Below are positions 1 to 5,016 of a DNA stretch of 12,041 nt, in pieces; the first letter of the stretch is position 1, and the number at the start of each line of letters is the position of its first letter. The DNA is from Bacteroidia bacterium. Lineage in GTDB: Bacteria; Bacteroidota; Bacteroidia; B-17B0; Aurantibacillaceae. The stretch covers positions 1 to 12,041 of the forward strand of contig JACMLS010000112.1 of assembly GCA_014379485.1 (NCBI GenBank), read 5' to 3'. Position numbers and translations under genes: made by a program. The notes below the pieces were generated by a model. That model saw only the letters and a program-made list of their open reading frames with translations, made no database searches and was not told where the DNA came from.

Positions 1-100
1 AAAAATCTTTCGGAATAATAAAGGCCGCCATCACTAATGCGCCTGCCCCAAGCATTGTTGCTTTAATTGCCTTGTTTAATTTTCGGTTAATTGTTTTCAT
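1..100 (-). CDS. Partial CDS, N-terminal 33 residues of an unrecognised membrane or exported protein
   Basis: The ATG is the complement of 98-100 and the frame stays open to the left edge, giving 33 codons that begin MKTINRKLNKAIKAT. A basic stretch (about residues 1-14) is followed by a hydrophobic, Gly/Ala-rich segment (about 16-30, LGAGALVMAAFIIP). This looks like a signal peptide or a first membrane helix. No family can be assigned from so short a fragment. It is divergent from the lipoprotein gene at 458, and I found no convincing minus-strand promoter upstream of its start. That it is a real gene is inferred from the open frame, the ATG and the signal-like composition. Confidence 0.55.
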   Translation of the reverse strand, partial: MKTINRKLNKAIKATMLGAGALVMAAFIIPKDF

Positions 101-262
101 GTGTCTTGTATTATTAATGGATGAACCGCGCTTTAATTTTTGTTTGTTTGCTCTTTTGATGCAGTACTTTTTAAAATTCCATAAACGGGGTACAATTTTT
201 GTAGTGATTTATTTCGGATTAGTATGAGTTCATGATTTCTGAACGTTGAATTGCGAAAGGTG

Positions 263-279
263 TGACTCCTCCGGAGTCA
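263..279. repeat. Palindrome H1 (REP-like hairpin, GACTCC type)
   Basis: Perfect stem TGACTCC (263-269) / GGAGTCA (273-279) with loop TCC. The flanks match palindrome H2 fifty bases on: both read TGTGA-Y-TCC, a 3-base loop, then GGA-R-TCAGG. An inverted relative lies at 1156-1173. The short palindrome, shared flanks and intergenic position resemble bacterial REP elements; that classification is inference. Confidence 0.65.
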
Positions 280-312
280 GGGAATATGTGGGGTGCAGGT
301 AGTTAAGATATG

Positions 313-329
313 TGATTCCGCTGGAATCA
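313..329. repeat. Palindrome H2 (REP-like hairpin, GATTCC type)
   Basis: Perfect stem TGATTCC (313-319) / GGAATCA (323-329) with loop GCT. Compared with H1, one stem pair has changed from C-G to T-A on both sides, so the pairing is kept while the sequence differs. A near-identical inverted copy with loop AGC (the complement of GCT) is at 1108-1124. The similarity runs outside the stem: the complement of 304-312 and the plus strand at 1124-1132 share a CATATC stretch. Confidence 0.65.
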
Positions 330-358
330 GGAAAGCCCTGCGTTTATCTTGACGGATA

Positions 359-379
359 CAAGATCACTATCGTGATTTG
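359..379. repeat. Hairpin H3 in the lipoprotein gene leader region
   Basis: Stem CAA-ATCAC (359-361 and 363-367, with g362 bulged) pairs with GTGAT-TTG (372-379) around the loop TATC. It does not share the GAYTCC core of H1 and H2. It sits just upstream of, and partly overlaps, the proposed -33 element at 381-383, so it could affect promoter access or be an operator-like site. No downstream counterpart was found. Confidence 0.4.
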
Positions 380-380
380 T

Positions 381-410
381 TTGCACCCCGCTAAAAAACA
401 TTTATCTTTA
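381..410 (+). promoter_or_regulatory. Possible Bacteroidota promoter for the lipoprotein gene
   Basis: TTG at 381-383, a 19-base spacer, then TATCTTTA at 403-410. The latter matches the Bacteroidota -7 consensus TAnnTTTG at all but the last base. The spacing equals that of the better promoter at 4539-4568. It would put transcription start near 417, about 40 bases before the ATG at 458. The call rests only on motif and spacing. Confidence 0.4.
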
Positions 411-457
411 AACCTACCTGCACCTGCGCGCAAACTTTTAGCCGCAATGCAAAAATT

Positions 458-1099
458 ATGATCAGATTCTGGAGTATCTTATTAATTTTTTTTACATTTT
501 TTTATTCTTGCTCCAATAAGAAGGAGCAGTTGGAAACACACTTCGCAGTTTCAATACTGAATGAGGGACCAAACGGCTCTGTCTACACCGACTCTGCTGG
601 AAAAAATTTTGCGTTCAGGTCTTACAGAGCGTGTATCATTAATGACACAATTATTCCAATAGAGTTAGCAATTAATTTTGCTGCTGACTCTGTAGCATTG
701 CTCCCGAAATCAGACAGGTATTTAAGAGTTTTTTTACTTCCAGACACAATGACGCCGGACAAATTATACGATTTTGAGGCTAATAATGGATTTGTAAGTG
801 AGGGGCTAAAATCTTTTTTGAATACAGGCTTAACTAAAGCGACCATACTGAAAACAACTATTAAACCTAAGGAAAATTACTATGTAAATATCGGAACTCT
901 CTTTTATCCTTCAGGCGGACTTACAGGTGCTGGACTTTTCATCAACGGACGAGGCCATACTATTCCATTTGTTCCAACTCAAGCAACAAAAACCGATGCA
1001 AAAAACAAAACTGAACAGGGCCTTATCTTTGGTATAGGCATTGACCCACCCCATAATTATTCATTAATTCCATGCGGACAGATTGTTTTCAAAAAATGA
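458..1099 (+). CDS. Lipoprotein of unknown function (213 aa)
   Basis: The N-terminus is a lipoprotein signal: MIR, a hydrophobic Phe/Ile/Leu core (residues 4-15), then FYSC with the acylated cysteine at C18. The mature protein starts CSNKKEQ. The remaining ~195 residues look like one soluble beta-rich domain: SILNEGPNGSVYTDSAG near residue 35, a region ending IKPKENYYVNIGTLFYPSGG, and a C-terminal IPCGQIVF. Two cysteines after C18 (the one in YRACI near residue 55, the one in IPCGQ near 205) could form a disulfide once exported. I see no catalytic motif and do not recognise the family. The ATG at 458 places the signal peptide correctly and no earlier in-frame ATG is evident. The gene stands alone, flanked on both sides by mirror-arranged palindromes (263-329 and 1108-1173), which suggests it may have been inserted or mobilised as a unit. 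Exact membrane face is unknown. Confidence 0.85.
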   Translation: MIRFWSILLIFFTFFYSCSNKKEQLETHFAVSILNEGPNGSVYTDSAGKNFAFRSYRACIINDTIIPIELAINFAADSVALLPKSDRYLRVFLLPDTMTPDKLYDFEANNGFVSEGLKSFLNTGLTKATILKTTIKPKENYYVNIGTLFYPSGGLTGAGLFINGRGHTIPFVPTQATKTDAKNKTEQGLIFGIGIDPPHNYSLIPCGQIVFKK

Positions 1100-1107
1100 T
1101 TCGCTCT

Positions 1108-1124
1108 TGATTCCAGCGGAATCG
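1108..1124. repeat. Palindrome H2' (inverted copy of H2)
   Basis: Stem GATTCC (1109-1114) / GGAATC (1118-1123), loop AGC, plus a T-G pair at the ends (1108/1124). It starts 9 bases after the lipoprotein stop codon. It is the reverse complement of H2 including the loop, and the CATATC flank is shared. As RNA it would form a short hairpin just past the gene, but without a following U-run, so intrinsic termination is doubtful. Confidence 0.6.
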
Positions 1125-1155
1125 CATATCATAAAAGAAAATAAAGAATCAGAAC

Positions 1156-1173
1156 TGACTCCATTAGGAGTCA
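1156..1173. repeat. Palindrome H1' (inverted relative of H1)
   Basis: Perfect stem TGACTCC (1156-1162) / GGAGTCA (1167-1173) with loop ATTA. Read in reverse complement, its GTGTGACTCC edge and the A+T-rich sequence before it (TTCAATTTCACAAC) align with H1 and its upstream flank (TTGAATTGCGAAAG). The H2'-H1' spacing (48 bases) is close to the H1-H2 spacing (50 bases). Confidence 0.6.
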
Positions 1174-1473
1174 CACAGGTTGTGAAATTGAAAATAGTGC
1201 ATCCCTGTCCGTTATTCTTCGTTCTGTAACTCCGCCCAAAAATGAAATCGGATTTACCAATAGACAGGTACCTATCTTACCCTTACCAGGCAAAAATTAC
1301 CTGTTTGTGTTATACTATATAGTACGTTTCTGGTTGAAGCGTTTATATTTTGATTAAATGTAAATTTAGCCGGAGATTTTGTAACATTAGATGTAAACGG
1401 GGTTATAACACAAGGGAATGAAACGCCGGATAAGAGATGTGAGACTTTGAGATAATAGACTATGTAGAGGGGC

Positions 1474-4293
1474 GTGAAAAAAGAATTTATGCAATTAAGA
1501 AAAATAAGAAACAGACTTTTTTTGGCTTTTTTTGTGAGCTTGCTTTTTGTTTCGGTTCAGGCTACAGAAAAATATGCGGTTTCTGAAAACGGAAGTATTT
1601 TTTGCAGGGCTGAGCAAAATGGAAGCGAAGTGGCCGTTAGAATTTACAGCACAAAACTTTCGGGGCTTGTTTCTTCGTATACGTTTCCGTTGCGGCCTAA
1701 AGAAAAACTGAAAGCGATCAGGCTTTCTCCCAACGGAAAATACCTGGAGATCATTACTGAAGATGATCTTATTTATTTTGTTGCCGCTAAAACAGGAATT
1801 GAGGCTATAAACTTTTATACTCCCGGAATTCTGAAACCTGCGCTTCAACGAATCTTTTATTCTCCAGACAACCAGCACCTGCTTTATTATAACGGCATAA
1901 AACTGTTTCTTTATACCTTTGGCTCAGAAAATCAGGCTGAGGAAATAAAAGGCGCTATCGGCAATCCTGACCTGACACGATTTGATTCTAAGGGAGAACA
2001 TTTTATTGTGAACCACAATAACAATTCTTTCTACTACAGATCTGACAGTATAAAAAAATTCAAATCGGTAAGTTGTCCTGATCTGAAAGTTGATGATCAG
2101 AAAAATATACTGATCGGTTATAAATTTACACGCAAAGATTACTCTGTTTCTGTTTTCAGAAAAGACAAAGTGAGTAAATTATTTACTTACAGCTCAAACA
2201 CTTTATTACATCGTATTTCTGATTCGCTGCAAAAAACAAATGCCGACGCTTATAAAAAAGTAAAACCCAAAATTACTTTTCTTGGTAATGCCGGAGAGCT
2301 TTCGCCGAATGGAATGAGGGCAGCCAGTATAATAAAGATCGATAATCAACTTTCAAATTATATTCTTATTGACGGGTATTTGTCGGCAACGTATACTTTA
2401 GAAGAACTGCCTGAAAAAACTCCGACAGAAATTAAATGGAAAACAGATTCCACTCTTTTAATTACAAGCGGAGAAAAATATTTTCTCGGAGTTATTTCTG
2501 GAAGCGGCTTACAGATCAAACCTGTAAAAAAACCCGAAGACAACAAATGCGAATACTCGTCTGATTATTCTTTGTGTTTTGAAAAAGGAAAGCATACAGT
2601 GTTCAGCGATGTAATTAACGGAGGAGGAAACAACGCAGTATCAAAATATTCTTTTGTTGATTATTCAGGAAACTCAGAATTTATTTTCTTAAAAGAAAAA
2701 GATAAATTCTATTTTTTGCGTTCTTCTGAAACCGATTCAGATACAGAACCGCATTTGTTGGGCGAAACAAAAATTACAGGCACACAGCAATTTGTAGAAT
2801 CTGATGCTGAGTTGCCCGAAGGAACGAAACCTATGAAACCCGCTACGTTTGTAAACATCAGCGATACAGTTAACCTTTCGGGATTAAAAGTAGACCTGGT
2901 ATCTGCTGAAATGGAAAACGGCGAAATAGTTTTAAGAGTGAGTTTAAAAGACACCAATGGAAATGTTTATACTGGTGCAGCAACAGAAAAATGGTTAAAG
3001 ATCTTTTGCAATTTATCTTTGAGAAAACCAAACAACCTGGTAAGACAGATCAGCAACTTTAAAATTACAGAGGGCAAAAAAGAAAAAATTCCGGTGCGCG
3101 CCATTACCGTTGCACTTGATTTCAGCGGTTCTATGGGGCCGCAACGTGCGCAAATTCTTGAAAACGGGATTGAGAATTTTATCAATAAAAAAAGAAAAGA
3201 AGATTACCTCGGCATTTTAAAGTACGACGACAAAATTAAAATGCAGACAGAACCCGATTCGGTTAAAAAAAATCTGCATCATAAATTACGAAAAACATCT
3301 TTTTCGAAAATGGGAAACGGAACCAGCATTCTTGACGCTATGGATGAGGCTATACTTTCTCTTTCAAAAGTAAAAGGGATAAAAAACAAATCAATTATTT
3401 TATTTACCGACGGGCTTGACAATTCAAGTACACTATCGAAAAAAGAAATTATCAGCAACGCCTTAAAGTATAACATTAAAATAAACACCATTGGTTTTGC
3501 TGATTGGGTAGATGAAGAGTTTTTAAAAAGTATTTCGCAATCTACCGGCGGAAGTTATACGCGTTTATACGGAACAGAAAATATGGAATGGATTTTTGAC
3601 GATGTGCTGGCGCGCGGAGACAATCATTACGAAATACGGTTTACGCCTGACACCTTTGACGTTTCTTACAGTGGCGTTTTAAATATTTGCGGAGACAAAG
3701 GTTTTGCAGACACATTACTTTTTTCGATAAAGAATATTGAGGTGCTTAAAAAAGAATTGGAAAACCCTGATCTGACAGATGCTGACATTAAACCAATGGT
3801 GATGACCAAAGAGGATAAAGGAAATAATCTTAAACCTATTGAGAATGTAAAACCGATGGACAATTTTTCGCAGGTAACTAACGGTTCAGATACACACGAA
3901 AAACCCTACGGTGAACTTTTGGGAACGGTGAATGACAGCACTCAAAAGGAATTTGACGAAATTGAATTTCCGAATATTAAATTTGTTTTTGATCTGACCG
4001 CAGTTATTAAAGGAACAGATGAAGGCATTGATGGCCTCGTAAAATTTCTGAAAAAACATATTGAAATGAAAATTGAAGTGCAGGGCCACACAGATAATAA
4101 AGGTGATGATGCGTACAACATGAAACTTTCGCAGGAGCGGGCAGATAAAATAAAACAAAACCTTGTTGGCTCAGGAATTGCGGCCTCGCGCATTAACGCA
4201 AAAGGTTACGGCGAAGAAAAACCGGTTGCGCCCAACGACAGCGAGATTGGCAGAACAATAAACAGGAGAATTGAGTTTGTTTTGGTGAAGTAA
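1474..4293 (+). CDS. Exported propeller-like / VWA / OmpA-domain protein (939 aa)
   Basis: Probably an envelope protein that binds peptidoglycan and presents a metal-dependent adhesion domain. A signal peptide spans about residues 1-30 (basic KIRNR, hydrophobic LFLAFFVSLLFVSVQA). Residues ~35-500 contain spaced segments such as RLSPNGKYLEI and FYSPDNQHLLYY, typical of beta-propeller or WD40-like blades. A von Willebrand A domain follows (~545-720) with the full MIDAS set: D549-F-S551-G-S553, T617 in GNGTS, and D646 in FTDGLD. The C-terminus (~830-939) is an OmpA-like domain with HTDN (D874), LSQERA (R889, at the 15-residue spacing of the diaminopimelate-binding pair in OmpA) and the closing NRRIEF. 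The start is uncertain: GTG at 1474, or ATG at 1489 which gives a more normal signal peptide; an AGAGGGG tract at 1466-1472 is too close to the GTG. It carries no T9SS sorting domain. The domain calls are firm except the propeller, which rests on repeat pattern. Substrate and partner are unknown; the MITE-like repeat follows 15 bases downstream. Confidence 0.88.
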   Translation: MKKEFMQLRKIRNRLFLAFFVSLLFVSVQATEKYAVSENGSIFCRAEQNGSEVAVRIYSTKLSGLVSSYTFPLRPKEKLKAIRLSPNGKYLEIITEDDLIYFVAAKTGIEAINFYTPGILKPALQRIFYSPDNQHLLYYNGIKLFLYTFGSENQAEEIKGAIGNPDLTRFDSKGEHFIVNHNNNSFYYRSDSIKKFKSVSCPDLKVDDQKNILIGYKFTRKDYSVSVFRKDKVSKLFTYSSNTLLHRISDSLQKTNADAYKKVKPKITFLGNAGELSPNGMRAASIIKIDNQLSNYILIDGYLSATYTLEELPEKTPTEIKWKTDSTLLITSGEKYFLGVISGSGLQIKPVKKPEDNKCEYSSDYSLCFEKGKHTVFSDVINGGGNNAVSKYSFVDYSGNSEFIFLKEKDKFYFLRSSETDSDTEPHLLGETKITGTQQFVESDAELPEGTKPMKPATFVNISDTVNLSGLKVDLVSAEMENGEIVLRVSLKDTNGNVYTGAATEKWLKIFCNLSLRKPNNLVRQISNFKITEGKKEKIPVRAITVALDFSGSMGPQRAQILENGIENFINKKRKEDYLGILKYDDKIKMQTEPDSVKKNLHHKLRKTSFSKMGNGTSILDAMDEAILSLSKVKGIKNKSIILFTDGLDNSSTLSKKEIISNALKYNIKINTIGFADWVDEEFLKSISQSTGGSYTRLYGTENMEWIFDDVLARGDNHYEIRFTPDTFDVSYSGVLNICGDKGFADTLLFSIKNIEVLKKELENPDLTDADIKPMVMTKEDKGNNLKPIENVKPMDNFSQVTNGSDTHEKPYGELLGTVNDSTQKEFDEIEFPNIKFVFDLTAVIKGTDEGIDGLVKFLKKHIEMKIEVQGHTDNKGDDAYNMKLSQERADKIKQNLVGSGIAASRINAKGYGEEKPVAPNDSEIGRTINRRIEFVLVK

Positions 4294-4308
4294 ACCAAAG
4301 CAGGTCTT

Positions 4309-4413
4309 ATACCAAATGCGCATGTAAATTAGTCCAAAGATGCGCAGTCATTTTTTATTAAGATGATGAAAAAGGACAAGTAGATTGGACTAATTTACAT
4401 GTGCTTTTGGTAT
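4309..4413. repeat. 105-bp inverted repeat, MITE-like or bidirectional hairpin
   Basis: The arms 4309-4337 and 4385-4413 are complementary at 27 of 29 positions; the differences are at arm positions 9 and 12, and the second is a G-U pair in RNA. The outer ends read ATACCAAA / TTTTGGTAT. Inside, 4347-4359 pairs imperfectly with 4365-4377 (10 of 13 plus two G-U), so the whole element could fold into one long hairpin. ATGCGCA occurs twice (4316-4322 and 4340-4346). There is no transposase. It fills the gap after the VWA-OmpA gene, so it may be a MITE, a strong terminator, or both. Confidence 0.65.
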
Positions 4414-4538
4414 TAAACAGACAAGCCCCTTTTTTGCGTCATTTCTTAACATTAAAAAACATTGCAGGCATTCGTTTATTATTTTCGACTAACTACGAAC
4501 TGATTCGGTTTAGTAGCACAAAATCCATGATTTTTTCA

Positions 4539-4568
4539 TTGGGTTTGCTCTTTAAAAGGGTACTTTTG
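4539..4568 (+). promoter_or_regulatory. Bacteroidota-type promoter
   Basis: TTG at 4539-4541, a 19-base spacer, and TACTTTTG at 4561-4568, an exact match to TAnnTTTG. This is the known -33/-7 layout for the Bacteroidota primary sigma factor. It predicts transcription start near 4575, only about 12 bases before the ATG at 4587, and so supports that start over the upstream in-frame ATGs. It may also drive the giant gene at 5017. Confidence 0.65.
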
Positions 4569-4586
4569 CAAGCTTACTCCCCAAAA

Positions 4587-4958
4587 ATGAAAACGTATTT
4601 ACTATTAGCCTGTTTTTTCCTTTTTACAGGAAACTTTTACCTGAACGCGCAGGAAAATAAACAAGGCGCCGCCCAATCTCCAACAAGCGAAAAAAAAATT
4701 CTTTACTACTCTTTCAGCGGAGCAAACTCTGTTGCTGAGCTGGAGACGCTGAAGAATGAGATTTTACTTGTAGAAAATGTTAAGGAAATAAAAACGGAAT
4801 GTAAAGCCGAAAAAAAACTGGCACAATTCAGAATTGTGTTTTTCGAAAAGAGAAAAACAAGTGAAGGAGATAAAGAATTTGATATTGCCGCAATCAAAAA
4901 ACTGATTTTGAAATATCAATACGTTCCCGGCGATTTTAAAATTGAACCGGCTGAATAA
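4587..4958 (+). CDS. Small exported protein, possible ferredoxin-like (HMA-type) fold, 123 aa
   Basis: The frame is open from 4401, but the start is placed at 4587: it gives a clean signal peptide (MKTYLLLACFFLFTGNFYLNAQ, cleavage near residue 20-22), it lies directly behind the promoter at 4561-4568, and the 4401 start would sit inside the inverted repeat. After a short polar linker, residues ~37-123 show a beta-alpha-beta-beta-alpha-beta pattern: KILYYSFSG, a helix SVAELETLKNEILLVENV, strands around KEIKTE and FRIVFFEK, a helix DIAAIKKLILKYQY, and a last strand. This resembles heavy-metal-associated domains, but the metal-binding CxxC is missing; the only mature cysteine is in TECKAE. The function is unknown. 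It lies 58 bases upstream of the giant gene on the same strand and may be co-transcribed with it. The fold is inferred from pattern only. Confidence 0.8.
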   Translation: MKTYLLLACFFLFTGNFYLNAQENKQGAAQSPTSEKKILYYSFSGANSVAELETLKNEILLVENVKEIKTECKAEKKLAQFRIVFFEKRKTSEGDKEFDIAAIKKLILKYQYVPGDFKIEPAE

Positions 4959-5016
4959 TTTAATTCAGAAAAATTACACTAAAGTTCAGGATAATTAAAA
5001 ATTTGATTTTTATCAG

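Larger units (their letters stand above)
290..424. repeat. Nested inverted repeat enclosing H2 and H3
   Basis: GGTGCAGGTAG (292-302) is exactly complementary to CTACCTGCACC (414-424). The match continues inward with small gaps (TTAAGATA after 302 against TATCTTTAAA before 414). A second, competing arm GGGGTGCA (290-297) matches TGCACCCC (382-389). The region could fold as DNA into alternative structures. It may be a repeat-element boundary or a cis-regulatory structure of the lipoprotein gene. Confidence 0.45.
101..457. other. Structured divergent intergenic region
   Basis: This 357-bp gap lies between the divergent starts at 100 (minus) and 458 (plus). No plausible gene is seen. It holds three hairpins (263-279, 313-329, 359-379), a longer inverted repeat that encloses two of them (arms 292-302 and 414-424), and a possible promoter at 381-410. 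Each is listed separately. The stretch 101-240 is A+T-rich and I see nothing definite in it. Confidence 0.6.
1100..1473. other. 374-bp non-coding gap with palindromes and a possible eroded coding remnant
   Basis: The left part holds the two palindromes at 1108-1124 and 1156-1173. From 1145 to 1354 one plus-strand frame is open for 70 codons with no ATG, containing VTPPKNEIGFTNRQVPILPL. From 1354 to 1452 the next frame is open, containing GDFVTLDVNGVITQGNETPD. The two would join through a single frameshift. This could be a decayed gene or chance in A+T-rich DNA; I recognise no family. A perfect 12-bp palindrome TACTATATAGTA lies at 1313-1324. No good TAnnTTTG promoter for the gene at 1474 was found. 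Confidence 0.4.

Noticed and set aside
622..846. A 74-residue minus-strand open frame.
   Set aside because: It lies wholly inside the lipoprotein gene on the opposite strand, with no start context or recognisable domain.
1466..1472. AGAGGGG as a Shine-Dalgarno sequence for the gene at 1474.
   Set aside because: It is only one base from the GTG and 16 bases from the alternative ATG at 1489, and Bacteroidota rarely depend on such sites.
3886..4193. Two overlapping minus-strand open frames of 83-90 residues.
   Set aside because: They are antisense to the OmpA-like domain, which is intact and well conserved on the plus strand.
4401..4586. An in-frame N-terminal extension of 62 residues for the small exported protein.
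   Set aside because: It would start inside the inverted repeat, lie upstream of the promoter at 4539-4568, and bury the clear signal peptide that begins at 4587.
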